Shown: piece after piece, positions 45,801 to 53,945 of the stretch
Numbering within the stretch: the stretch's first letter is position 1
How the letters are laid out: each line of letters starts with the position of its first letter
Source of the DNA: CAKZNE01 sp963976435
Lineage (GTDB): Bacteria; Bacteroidota; Bacteroidia; Flavobacteriales; Schleiferiaceae
Direction of reading: 5' to 3'
Assembly: GCA_963976435.1 (NCBI GenBank)
Contig: CAXBKQ010000010.1
Span: 1 to 64,000 of the forward strand
DNA: 64,000 bases
The notes under the pieces: model-generated
Databases searched by the model: none
Seen by the model: the letters and a program-made list of their open reading frames with translations, nothing else
What the model was told of the DNA's origin: nothing
Position numbers and translations under genes: made by a program

Positions 45801-46243
45801 TTTATTCCAGAATCTAAAATTCCTATCAAAACCCCATTTCCATCCAAATTTCCAAAACCAGGGTTCTGATTTTCCAAATTTTGGCTTATAAGGTTTTCGG
45901 CGCCTGACCATTTTAAAGCGTCATCTAAATCTGGAAATAAAGGACTTGGTTTGTCAATATGTTTAATATTTGATTCTTCACTTAGTGCTTTTAAAAGCTC
46001 AAGAGGGAGCTCTGCAACAATGATTCCCCCTCTTTTATCTATAATATATTCCTTGGATAAAATTTCTGGGATTCCAAGTTTAGCATCCCTCAGAATAATA
46101 ATTACTCTGGCTCCAGCGACTATTTCCTTCCCAATTTTAATTTCCAACATCCCACATCTACTTTGTTCGGGTAGTTTTTTAATCTCGTCCAATGATAAAT
46201 TGATGACTTCTTTTAGGGAGAGGGAAAATTTTTCAGTGACCAT
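42884..46243 (-). CDS. S8 subtilisin-like serine protease, large
   Basis: An 1119-residue protease. An I9-like pro-region (about 40-95) is followed by the S8 catalytic domain with D144 (GILDSGIN), H204 (GHGTLVAS), oxyanion N309 (TAGNHA) and S544 (TGTSFACP). An insertion of about 130 residues (about 335-465) lies between N309 and S544 and looks like a beta-sandwich domain. From about 640 on there are several beta domains. The N-terminus has no signal peptide, and the end is an amphipathic stretch (FILVIWQRIWALIERLLRIL) without a T9SS domain. Location is therefore uncertain, perhaps cytoplasmic or released by an unusual route. Confidence 0.88.
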   Translation of the reverse strand: MVTEKFSLSLKEVINLSLDEIKKLPEQSRCGMLEIKIGKEIVAGARVIIILRDAKLGIPEILSKEYIIDKRGGIIVAELPLELLKALSEESNIKHIDKPSPLFPDLDDALKWSGAENLISQNLENQNPGFGNLDGNGVLIGILDSGINYLHPDFSHESENGLETIIEGIWRSDELQWNRGQINSALNSDNPQDIVPHLDDPIGHGTLVASCAASTGRGSNYRGVAPKAGLLIAAPNSFGNLETANSNNAYLNALSWFDSKSAELNKPIVINISKGSNAGPRDGSLPFEAYLDALIESNPAMVICKTAGNHANKKHHAQGNAKIDLEDSSHPTILIDQEIRSFELDIWYEAVDHFTLQLIDPNGNSSPQIVETTQNQVLFHFNNENPDNDDINIFLSYESENVTLNGAKHFHLLFNLRNGVNSLIQGQYQIKIIPVEAGLAPSGNYHCWLDWTGFSTRSSMEFLEPHLSSNSTLNAGACAQHPIIVGNWEDDTGLLHENSSKGPTRDGRIGLSILAPGKEIVGADSALDWVYSREAFLQIKTGTSFACPIVAGTVALIYQEAMLLNPNGPLPSHSEIKQRIMDHAWKDEHTGFDLPNANAGAGKLNANSIFNPDFPLQTNDLFISTEPPIALIAEPIKLVVKAIDSFHRLDSNMQGELNIQISNFDRGDQIISRINAPLLNGVFQGLLDLPSEAGHYKINVELNGQNLSKIHFLDVYQKQNSVEFTGPSLVPIGQAYPNNSFRHQFLFFNGNNNRLSGNLKAIAWRNAEGNTTRTGGWLNAKLKYGEFNGDYFNDFEELGDNNLARIQDVFVKDYGQKINKDLYPGALILFELENNFRLRDNNKPFLVELSYNLSLNTVRPNSIQQNSSVTKYLRNFKNNINGNLLSQSFSPSINEPLLLLDNRFQFKDVWLKASHNDSGREIIPISELGNSPDIIVRQNENLIKPSPGDHQEAKLNEDNFIYIRVRNRGGLDAENCQVSIFWTPMVGGLRSGNLMSDNFSFTNQNGQLRSGNSQSINLISKNPDNRFGEAFEQLKFRWQPTRSDLVDRNITEYALVVILNHPEDAPQFPEGGFEAHSKDNNLAFKRVELRVVEINFILVIWQRIWALIERLLRILGLGE

Positions 46244-46420
46244 GGCAATAGGCTTTTAAAGGTTTTGATTCTGAATTTTTAATAGAATCAAATAAAATCA
46301 ATGATATTTTTTTGGCAGTAGAATTTAAAAAAAAAAGAGAAATAATAGGGCCTTATTTCATGTATAGGCTGATATGAAATGCTCAGGTGAATTTTTGAGC
46401 ATTAATCTATAAATGAGCTA

Positions 46421-46446
46421 GAAAAAAATAAGGGCCTTATTTTTTG
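46421..46446 (-). terminator. Probable terminator overlapping an amidohydrolase stop
   Basis: AATAAG-GGC-CTTATT (46427-46441) forms a small hairpin that includes the TAA stop of the gene. On the minus strand it runs into seven Ts. The stem is AT-rich, so termination strength is uncertain. Confidence 0.5.
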
Positions 46447-48122
46447 AAAATTAAATTTCCTTTTAGATAAGTTCTCAAAACTACCGTATTTTTAATTTGG
46501 TTCTGAGGAATGTTGAACAGGTTTTGATTTAGTACAATAAAATCCGCTTCCTTGCCGACCTCCAAAGAACCAACCAACTGTTCTTGCCTCATTACGTAGG
46601 CTGCATTTATAGTATAAGCCTCAATACTGCTTTTTAAGCTTAATTCCTGTGGTGATCGGGCTACTGCATTTTGAAGGCCAATAAAAGGATTCAGTTCACT
46701 AACATCCCAATCGCTACTCAAACAAATTCTTGCATTTGCCTGCTCTAAGGTTTTTAAAGGAATAATTGCATTATTTAGATCAGCACCAACAAGATGATCA
46801 TTTTCATGCCAATGGGCTGGTTGGGTAAAGTCTCCAGCTACTTGAGCATCGGCCGTAACATTGAGTAGTTTAAATCTGCTAAAATCACTTGCTAAAATAT
46901 ATTCTACATGGGTAAGTCTATGCCTAGCATTTCCATTGCTACTAAGCTCTATAGCATTTAAGGCTTCATTTACACCCCGATTGCCAATGGCATGTATGTG
47001 AAAGTCGAAGCCAATTGGTTCTAAGGCACTTATGTATTGGGAAATTCTGCTTTGCGATACATAATTCAAACCGTTATTAGAACTTAATCCAAAAAGATCT
47101 ATTAAATAATCATCTACCATGGCCGAAGTTGTATTAATGATAATACCATCGGCATAAAGCTTTATTTGATTTATTTTCAATAGTTTTTCTGGATTATTAG
47201 AATAAAGAGATTTTAAGCTATTGATCTGCGATAGATCGTCCTCGGATGGGTAAAGCCATAATCCTAAATTTGCGCGAACCGTTAATAAGCCATCATCTTC
47301 TACTTTTTTCCAAGTATTATGGTGATTTCTTTTCCAATAAGTTCTGGCATCACAAATTGATGTAATACCATTTTTGGCCAATTCAGGTAGGGCATAATTT
47401 ACCAAACCATCATAGTCATTTTGCTCATTATTAGGCAAGGAAGCTATGGCCAAATCAATAATTTCATTTCCGGCATTATCCATTAAAATCCCATTTGGAA
47501 AATTGTTTGCATCCCTCATAATAATCCCTCCCATAGGATTAGTGGAATTTTGATCTATACCAGCCAGTTCCAAGGCTTTGGAATTCACCCAAATTGAGTG
47601 GGAGGTCTTTTCCATTACGGCAATAGGACGAGTAGTGGAAATATCATTTAATATTTCAATAGGTTCTCTTGTGGCGTCCATTAGTGTATAAATATCGAAT
47701 CCCCAACCCAGTATCCAGCTTGAATTTGGATTTTGTGTCAATGCCGATTGAATATCTGAGGCATAATTTTCAGCATCAATTTCGTTTTCATTTAGGATAA
47801 ATTGAAAATTATCAGAAGCCGCTTCAAGTGGGTGAAGGTGAACATCATGTATACCAGGCATCACCATCCTACTCCCAAGGTCAATGAACTCCGCATCTGA
47901 GGAGGCATGACTTTCCACTTCAGACTTACTACCAATAGCGATTATTTGCCCATCTCTAACCAACATAGCCTCTGCCCAAACCTGATTGGGATTTACCGTA
48001 TAAATCTGTGCATTATGATAAAATTGCTCATTTACAGTAGCAGCTGCATTTTCATCCTTGTCCTTTTTGCATGATAGTAGACTTATTATTAAACATAATA
48101 GCAAGGTTTTAGAAGTCTTCAT
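46437..48122 (-). CDS. YtcJ-like amidohydrolase, lipoprotein
   Basis: A 561-residue metal-dependent hydrolase of the amidohydrolase-3/YtcJ family. A lipoprotein signal ends at LLSC (C18), so it is anchored in the envelope. The metal-binding H-x-H is at H95/H97 in GIHDVHLHP; later HIHAIGNRG (about 370) and LSSDWDV (about 475) supply further ligands, and KEADFIVLNQN is the closing beta-sandwich. The substrate is unknown; members act on N-acyl or formamide-type compounds. It is a single-gene unit with a terminator at its 3' end. Confidence 0.9.
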   Translation of the reverse strand: MKTSKTLLLCLIISLLSCKKDKDENAAATVNEQFYHNAQIYTVNPNQVWAEAMLVRDGQIIAIGSKSEVESHASSDAEFIDLGSRMVMPGIHDVHLHPLEAASDNFQFILNENEIDAENYASDIQSALTQNPNSSWILGWGFDIYTLMDATREPIEILNDISTTRPIAVMEKTSHSIWVNSKALELAGIDQNSTNPMGGIIMRDANNFPNGILMDNAGNEIIDLAIASLPNNEQNDYDGLVNYALPELAKNGITSICDARTYWKRNHHNTWKKVEDDGLLTVRANLGLWLYPSEDDLSQINSLKSLYSNNPEKLLKINQIKLYADGIIINTTSAMVDDYLIDLFGLSSNNGLNYVSQSRISQYISALEPIGFDFHIHAIGNRGVNEALNAIELSSNGNARHRLTHVEYILASDFSRFKLLNVTADAQVAGDFTQPAHWHENDHLVGADLNNAIIPLKTLEQANARICLSSDWDVSELNPFIGLQNAVARSPQELSLKSSIEAYTINAAYVMRQEQLVGSLEVGKEADFIVLNQNLFNIPQNQIKNTVVLRTYLKGNLIFKK

Positions 48123-48281
48123 AAAGCGGATTTTAGATTTTGAACCATCTTGATTGGGTCTTCCTCAAAAAGGGTTTTGAGTAAAAATAGTATTTAAATT
48201 GTTTGTTGCTTCAATGAGCTAGAACCAGAGCGTAAATAATACGATGAGTATCAGACTAATTTAATTTTCCATGGCAAGCAT

Positions 48282-48854
48282 TCAGGATATTTTTTGACCT
48301 ATTAATAACAAAGAATCTTCCCTTTCAAATTCGGTATAAGGCTCCAAGAATAATATTTTGAATCTGCCATTAAAAAGTAGTTTTAAAGACTCTGGGTTAT
48401 GATATTGAACGAATAGGCCATTGAAAATTTCGGACCCCTTTCCCTGCCAGAAGGAGTGACAGATTATAGCATTTTGGTTTAAAATTTTATGCTGCTTTTT
48501 AATAGATATTGAAAGTTCATCTTCATTTAGATGATGTAATACTTTATTCGAGTAAATGCCATCAAATAAAATATCCGTTTTTAAGTTTAATGCATCAAGT
48601 TCTAAAAATTTACCCTCTGGAAAATGGGCATTTAAATGGGATAAGAATTCCTTGGAATTATCAGAACCTATGGTTTTATAATCTTTGGCTAAAATGCTCC
48701 AATCTGCTCCAGGGCCAGAACCAATTTCTAGCAAGGAAGATCCAAGTGGGAGGAATGTTTTTAGTTTTTTGATATGATCTCGTCCATCTATTCCTTTTGC
48801 AAGTTTAATATATTCATCAACAGACTCTTTTGTCTTGTAGTATTCGTTTTCCAT
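48282..48854 (-). CDS. Class I SAM-dependent methyltransferase
   Basis: A 190-residue small-molecule-type methyltransferase. SAM motif I is LLEIGSGPGADWSILA (about 40-55), the acidic end of strand 2 is IGSDNSKEFL, and motif IV is FDGIYSNKVLHHL (about 95-107). No substrate domain is recognisable. It stands alone between the amidohydrolase and the archaemetzincin genes. Confidence 0.85.
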   Translation of the reverse strand: MENEYYKTKESVDEYIKLAKGIDGRDHIKKLKTFLPLGSSLLEIGSGPGADWSILAKDYKTIGSDNSKEFLSHLNAHFPEGKFLELDALNLKTDILFDGIYSNKVLHHLNEDELSISIKKQHKILNQNAIICHSFWQGKGSEIFNGLFVQYHNPESLKLLFNGRFKILFLEPYTEFEREDSLLLIGQKIS

Positions 48855-48912
48855 TTTTAATCAACCTTAGATGTATTTAATCTTAACAATAAATTTTGCC
48901 TTCGTTTACAAT

Positions 48913-49566
48913 TTAGTATAGGATTCTTCTGCATTCCTTACAAAGCTTTAATTGAACATTATCAATGGTTTTTATGGTTTCAGCAGCATCCGTCATCACA
49001 CAATTTTTATTTGGGCAATGTTTTAATCCCAAATTGTGTCCTAATTCGTGGGTGCAAATCTTTTTAAGCCTTTCTAAAAACTTTTCTCTATTTACATTAG
49101 AAAATCGAAAGGAGGAAACTACTGAACTGCTGCCCGGTCGATATCCCAATCCAAAAATCCCCCAATCCTGATATTTTGAAATTGGTTTTAAGGTATTACC
49201 ATTTTCATCTTTTTTTGTAGTTGAAATATCTCTATTGGTTAAACCCATTATAAAATCAATGGAATCTGGTTTTTGGTCTTTTAATATTTTAATAATCTTA
49301 TCAGCTCTATACCTCGGGCTTTTGCTATTTACAAAGGTGGATTTTGGAATTTCTTTTGGGCTTAGGATGGATACTTTGCAGCCGTAAATACTATGTAGAC
49401 TTGACGCAATATTATCGCAAAATTCTAGATTAAATGAAGAATAGGCTTGCAGTGCTAGATGCTTTTCTTTTGGATTACGACTGCAATTAAAAATTAAAAA
49501 GCTTCCAAAAATCAATAAATATTTAAAGCATTTCCCAATTTTCAAATGTGACTTTAAAAAAATCAT
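48913..49566 (-). CDS. Archaemetzincin-type zinc protease, predicted lipoprotein
   Basis: A 217-residue zinc metalloprotease. Zinc motif HELGHNLGLKH spans 173-183 (H173, E174, H177, H183), followed by the archaemetzincin cysteines C184, C189, C209 and C212 and Met M191 (the Met-turn), matching H-E-x-x-H-x-x-G-x-x-H-C-x4-C-x-M...C-x-x-C. Unlike typical archaemetzincins, the N-terminus has a hydrophobic stretch ending in LIFNC (about C28), a probable lipobox, so it may be an exported lipoprotein. The substrate is unknown. It precedes a membrane protein gene by 3 bp. Confidence 0.9.
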   Translation of the reverse strand: MIFLKSHLKIGKCFKYLLIFGSFLIFNCSRNPKEKHLALQAYSSFNLEFCDNIASSLHSIYGCKVSILSPKEIPKSTFVNSKSPRYRADKIIKILKDQKPDSIDFIMGLTNRDISTTKKDENGNTLKPISKYQDWGIFGLGYRPGSSSVVSSFRFSNVNREKFLERLKKICTHELGHNLGLKHCPNKNCVMTDAAETIKTIDNVQLKLCKECRRILY

Positions 49567-49569
49567 AGA

Positions 49570-50097
49570 TTAATCTAGGTTTTGAGACGGAGGGCCATAA
49601 ATATCTTCAAGGGACCTAAGCAATTTATCAAGTTCTTGTTTATCAATTTTGCAAACAGAGTCAATGTTTATCTCCTCACTAAAAATAGATAATAATGCTA
49701 GATTATCTTCTTCATAGCCTATTTGCCTTTTGTCAAAACGCAGAGGGCCTTGGTTTGGGTATATTTTTTCTTTGGCCTTAAACCAGCCATAATCTGCCTG
49801 ATACATTATTTTATCTTTTTGAAAGCTAATTATTTCATTTCCAAAAGAATTCCAAAGACTTATTCGCAACATATAGAATCCAATTAAAGAGAAAATTACA
49901 AATGAGATAAAATGAGTGATTCTAATTTCTTCGCCATAAATTAAGGCTATTGACAAGTTTAGAAAGGGAATAATGAAAAATAGGAAGCTAAGGGTGAAAA
50001 GGGAAAATCGGATTAAAGCCGGGGATTTTTTGATTCGGAGTGTTAGCTTATTTTCTTGAAGTGTAAATTGATTCATTAGGGACTTGTAAACTTGCAA
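49570..50097 (-). CDS. Hypothetical membrane protein, two TM
   Basis: A 175-residue protein with two hydrophobic segments (about 28-50 and 60-80) and a C-terminal soluble domain of about 90 residues with a KAKEKIYPNQGPLRF stretch, in a layout resembling bacterial PH-like membrane proteins. It lies 3 bp from the archaemetzincin gene and 1 bp from the GNAT gene, so the three are one operon. Function unknown. Confidence 0.7.
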   Translation of the reverse strand: MQVYKSLMNQFTLQENKLTLRIKKSPALIRFSLFTLSFLFFIIPFLNLSIALIYGEEIRITHFISFVIFSLIGFYMLRISLWNSFGNEIISFQKDKIMYQADYGWFKAKEKIYPNQGPLRFDKRQIGYEEDNLALLSIFSEEINIDSVCKIDKQELDKLLRSLEDIYGPPSQNLD

Positions 50098-50098
50098 T

Positions 50099-50944
50099 TT
50101 ATCCCTTTAAATTTAATTTCATTTCAATTTGTTTGATTTCACTTTCTAGACCGAGGAAATTTAAAAATCCGTGTAAACAAGAGCCCTTTTCGTCAATATT
50201 ATTAATTGAAATAGTTGAGCTGTAATTAGTTACAATCTCTTTTATTAGGGAGCTGGCTACTCCCAGATTTCTGTGTTCCTTGGATACAGCTAATTGTAAA
50301 ACTCTGTTTTTCTCTGGGTTAAAAAGTATATATGCCACTTGTTTTTCGCCCAAATAGGCTGCTAATGAAACAAGTTTTTCCCCTACACGACTTAGTGAAT
50401 ATTGAGAGTTTTGCCAGCTAGGTGAGATATCCCAGAAGGACTTCATTAAGTCCCAATTGAACTCTTTCATTTCTCTAATTTGAATATCCAGATTTGATTT
50501 TGAAACTGATGGTTTACCATAATAGCACCATAAATCCCTTATCGGCTTGTATCCTGAATTTTCATAGGATTTTCGTGCAGCTTGGTTTTCCGAGATGACT
50601 TCTAAAATGGAATAGGAAAATTGCTGATCTTTTAAAATGGGGATTATAAACTCATACATTTTTTGGCTTAGTCCCTTGCTTCTTTCTTCAGGAATCACAC
50701 CAGTTCCGGCATTATATATAGCTTTTTCTCCATTTACAGTGTCTACTCCATGAAGCATAAATGCGACTAATAAATCATCTTTAAAAACTCCAATGGATAA
50801 ATCCAAATCAATATTTTCTCTGGCAATTTTACTTTGAAGTTGTTCAAGGTTATATTTAAGAGGTACAAAGTAATTTGTGAAGGAGGAGTTGAAGGCCTGC
50901 AATAGGTCTTTCATTTCTGTGGATTTCAAGGTCTTAATTTCCAT
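50099..50944 (-). CDS. GNAT-family N-acetyltransferase, two-domain
   Basis: A 281-residue protein with two GNAT-like halves. In the N-terminal half, NAGTGVIPEERSKGLSQKMYEF (about 78-99) is the acetyl-CoA-binding motif A (R-x-x-G). In the C-terminal half, LQLAVSKEHRNLGVASSLIKEIV (about 212-234) is a second one. The acceptor is unknown. It is the first gene of the operon with the membrane protein and archaemetzincin. Confidence 0.85.
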   Translation of the reverse strand: MEIKTLKSTEMKDLLQAFNSSFTNYFVPLKYNLEQLQSKIARENIDLDLSIGVFKDDLLVAFMLHGVDTVNGEKAIYNAGTGVIPEERSKGLSQKMYEFIIPILKDQQFSYSILEVISENQAARKSYENSGYKPIRDLWCYYGKPSVSKSNLDIQIREMKEFNWDLMKSFWDISPSWQNSQYSLSRVGEKLVSLAAYLGEKQVAYILFNPEKNRVLQLAVSKEHRNLGVASSLIKEIVTNYSSTISINNIDEKGSCLHGFLNFLGLESEIKQIEMKLNLKG

Positions 50945-51202
50945 TCCATTGCATTTAAACTTGAGTATTTTAATGAGATAAGGTAGGAGTAATAGAAATT
51001 CTAATCTGAGAGCTTAATAAATCCACTTTCCAAGTGAAAGGATTATGAACTAATCAACTTCGTTGGATAATATAATAATTGTTGGTCAATCAGAAGGATG
51101 TTTTTTTTTGAGCTAGTACTTTTTTAAGATTAACGGTATTTATTGCTATAAACTGCCCAAATTTTGAGTATTAAATGACCATCAGCTAGCAAGGTTGTGG
51201 AA

Positions 51203-51655
51203 TTAAAATCCAGGGAAAAACATCCAGGTTCTCCGTCTATATTCCTTATAATTTGAAAAATGATTGAGCAATCGCTTTTCCTCATATTTGGCCTTTAAAT
51301 AAAACAGGAAGAAAAGGGAAATGGAAAGGATAAATTTCAATCCACTTTGTGAATAAATACTGTATGCAAAGCAGAAGAGAAATAATCCTGTATAAATTGG
51401 ATGCCGAAAGTAGGCGTACACTCCAGATTGAATAAGCTTTGATCCAGACTTTGGGCTAGGAAAAATGGAAAGACTTGGTCTCAATTTTATAATGGCCCAT
51501 AGGCAAATTACTAGTCCTAATGAAGCCATAATGATTGAGGTAATTCTTATAAATATTGGAATTTCTAGAACATACAGGTCCATGGGAATCACATAAAAAA
51601 TCAGAAGCAAAATTTGAATTCCTACAAATATGAAATCCTTTGCCGTCTTTTTCAT
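51203..51655 (-). CDS. Isoprenylcysteine methyltransferase-like (ICMT/PEMT) membrane protein
   Basis: A 150-residue four-TM membrane methyltransferase. The C-terminal signature YAYFRHPIYTGLF (about 85-97), then EEKRLLNHFSNYKEYRRRT, is the R-H-P...E-E...Y motif of the ICMT/PEMT family, which binds SAM in the membrane. The acceptor in bacteria is mostly unknown. It overlaps the thioredoxin gene by 4 bp and belongs to the Crp/Fnr-headed cluster. Confidence 0.85.
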   Translation of the reverse strand: MKKTAKDFIFVGIQILLLIFYVIPMDLYVLEIPIFIRITSIIMASLGLVICLWAIIKLRPSLSIFPSPKSGSKLIQSGVYAYFRHPIYTGLFLFCFAYSIYSQSGLKFILSISLFFLFYLKAKYEEKRLLNHFSNYKEYRRRTWMFFPGF

Positions 51656-51951
51656 TGTGATTTAGAAATAATGATATCCTCCAATTCTTTGGCCGACAAT
51701 AGACCAGAATGGCGCCATTTAATTTTTCCCCTTTGGAAGAGAATTAGGGTAGGAACACCTCTCACCTGATAGGCATTGGCAGCACTTGGGTTTTTATCTA
51801 CGTCAACTTTTAATATAATTGCCTTATCGCCAATATTTGATTTTAGTTCTGATAAAATAGGTTTCATGGCTTTACAAGGCCCGCACCATTCCGCAAAAAA
51901 ATCCACCAAAACGGCTTTTTCAGAATTTATAATTTCTTTAAAACTAGACAT
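51652..51951 (-). CDS. Thioredoxin
   Basis: A 99-residue cytosolic thioredoxin. Active-site WCGPC is at 22-26 with redox C23/C26, cis-Pro is in VRGVPTLILF (about 69-78), and the F-A-E-W opening of the catalytic strand is present. It reduces protein disulfides. It overlaps the ICMT-like gene by 4 bp and follows the small membrane gene by 11 bp. The cluster with a Crp/Fnr regulator suggests a redox-linked unit, by inference. Confidence 0.92.
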   Translation of the reverse strand: MSSFKEIINSEKAVLVDFFAEWCGPCKAMKPILSELKSNIGDKAIILKVDVDKNPSAANAYQVRGVPTLILFQRGKIKWRHSGLLSAKELEDIIISKSQ

Positions 51952-51962
51952 TTATCTTTTTT

Positions 51963-52211
51963 TCAATTCTTCAAATTCCTATCCATCTTTCCATCCTTAA
52001 TAGTATCACTGGTCCATTTTTTCTGATCTATACAATAGCCTGAGGCACATCCAAAACCGAAAATACTCATAGACAGAATATAGGCCCCAAACAAAATCCC
52101 TAAGTATTCTAAGGATGGGAATGAACTGAAAAGAAGTAGTGCTCCCATAATCCCATAAAATGCTCGGATATAGCTCCAATTAGTAAAAATTCTAAGTTTT
52201 AGATTATGCAT
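51963..52211 (-). CDS. Small YgaP/DUF2892-like membrane protein
   Basis: An 82-residue protein starting MHNLKLRIFTNWSYIRAF with two hydrophobic segments (about 18-34 and 37-52), then CASGYC (two Cys, about 55-60) and a hydrophilic tail. The N-W-S-x-x-R opening, paired TM segments and closing G-C-x-x-G-x-C resemble short DUF2892/YgaP-tail proteins of Bacteroidota that accompany thioredoxin and rhodanese genes. It is probably part of sulfur or redox handling, by inference from neighbours. Confidence 0.6.
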   Translation of the reverse strand: MHNLKLRIFTNWSYIRAFYGIMGALLLFSSFPSLEYLGILFGAYILSMSIFGFGCASGYCIDQKKWTSDTIKDGKMDRNLKN

Positions 52212-52254
52212 TTTTAGATTTCAATACAGCTTAACATAAGAACTGCAAATTTAT

Positions 52255-52920
52255 TCAGTTTTTGAATTCCAATACCTCCACCAAATTTCTATGTTGTTTA
52301 ATAAGTCCTTCCAATTCTAATTTTTTCATTAACCGGGAAATGACAACCCTTGAGGAATGTAAATCATTGGCGATGTGGTGGTGAGTAATCTTCAGTTCTC
52401 CCTTATGCTTTACCATTGCTCTATCTCTCAAATATTTTATTAGCCTTTCTTCCATATTGTGAAATGCAAGATTGTCTATTGCTTCTAGCATTTCATTTAA
52501 ACGGGAATTATAGGATTCCAAAACAAAATTTCTCCAGCTCGAATATTTAACCATCCATTTTTCCATCATTTCCACTGGAAGAAATAAAATTTCTGAAGCT
52601 TCTTCGGTAATAGCAGAAATGGAGCTTTTCTGTGCTTTAGAACAACAATTTAGGGTCATGGCACAAGTATCACCCAACTCTAAATAATAAAGGAGCAATT
52701 CCTCACCATCTTTATTTTCAGTTATTACCTTAATACTGCCTTTTACAATTAAGGGTATATGGCTTATCTTCTGACCAATAGAGATAAGTTCAGCATCGGC
52801 TTGTACTTTTTTTAGATTGCCATACTGGCAAATTTCCTTCAACAAATCCTCTTCAAACAGAAATTGAAAACGATCGGATAAATGATCAAAGCACTTTTGG
52901 TTAAAGGAGGTGATATTCAT
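52255..52920 (-). CDS. Crp/Fnr-family transcriptional regulator
   Basis: A 221-residue regulator with an N-terminal cyclic-nucleotide-binding-like beta-roll (about 25-140, with QKISHIPLIVKGSIKVI and ELGDTCAMTLNCC) and a C-terminal winged HTH (about 165-215, HHHIANDLHSSRVVISRLMKKL). A CxxxC-like NCCSKAQK near 92 could bind a metal or sense redox, but no Fnr-type four-cysteine cluster is present. It heads a cluster with the small membrane protein, thioredoxin and ICMT-like gene. The 476-bp heptamer array lies directly upstream of its start. Confidence 0.9.
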   Translation of the reverse strand: MNITSFNQKCFDHLSDRFQFLFEEDLLKEICQYGNLKKVQADAELISIGQKISHIPLIVKGSIKVITENKDGEELLLYYLELGDTCAMTLNCCSKAQKSSISAITEEASEILFLPVEMMEKWMVKYSSWRNFVLESYNSRLNEMLEAIDNLAFHNMEERLIKYLRDRAMVKHKGELKITHHHIANDLHSSRVVISRLMKKLELEGLIKQHRNLVEVLEFKN

Positions 52921-53003
52921 ATGATTTTCAAAATTACATTATAGGAAATTAACCTTACAGTTTGAATTTGACATTAGCCTCCACCCTTCACACACCAGCC
53001 TAT

Positions 53004-53479
<476 letters not shown>

Positions 53480-53566
53480 GCATAAAAAACCAAAGCTCAT
53501 AAACCCTAAAAGACTAATAATCAGATAAAACCCCAATATTTGAAAATTAATAGAGAGAAATAAATA

Positions 53567-53926
53567 TTATGAAACCACCATGGCTTTATTGACATAGCTT
53601 TTTTTGTCGATATCCAAAATGTTCATGGAAATTACCTCTAAATCCGGAAATAATCTATGCAGTTCGGAGACTATATTTTGAGATAAAGTCCTTTTTTGTT
53701 CTTCAGTTCGTCCTTCCATTATATGTGCAAAAACGTGAATAAAATCGGCCTGTAAATCCGAGGTTAAATAATGTTGGTAATTATTTATTCTGACTTTTAT
53801 ACCGCCGGCGCCTCCTGGGGCGAATAGTTTCGTGGATTTGGCGGCATTGTAAACAGTTTCGAGAATTTCTTTAGGCTTGTGCTTTTGAATTAATTCATCT
53901 GAACATTCAATAATAAAATGAGGCAT
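53567..53926 (-). CDS. 5-carboxymethyl-2-hydroxymuconate isomerase-like (CHMI/HpaF)
   Basis: A 119-residue tautomerase-superfamily enzyme. Pro2 (MPHFIIECSDEL) is the catalytic base of the family after Met removal. The KVRINNYQHYLTSD strand (about 44-57) and a C-terminal VISMNILDI strand match CHMI. The family isomerises a muconate intermediate of homoprotocatechuate degradation, but no other gene of that pathway is in the window, so the real substrate may differ. It lies 20 bp from the esterase gene on the same strand. Confidence 0.88.
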   Translation of the reverse strand: MPHFIIECSDELIQKHKPKEILETVYNAAKSTKLFAPGGAGGIKVRINNYQHYLTSDLQADFIHVFAHIMEGRTEEQKRTLSQNIVSELHRLFPDLEVISMNILDIDKKSYVNKAMVVS

Positions 53927-53945
53927 GTTTATTTGTAAGTGTTAA

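Noticed and set aside
46341..46441. Two similar AATAgGGCCTTATT palindromes near the amidohydrolase end
   Set aside because: The second was kept as a weak terminator, but the pair is AT-rich and only a few bases long, so a shared regulatory role is not supported.
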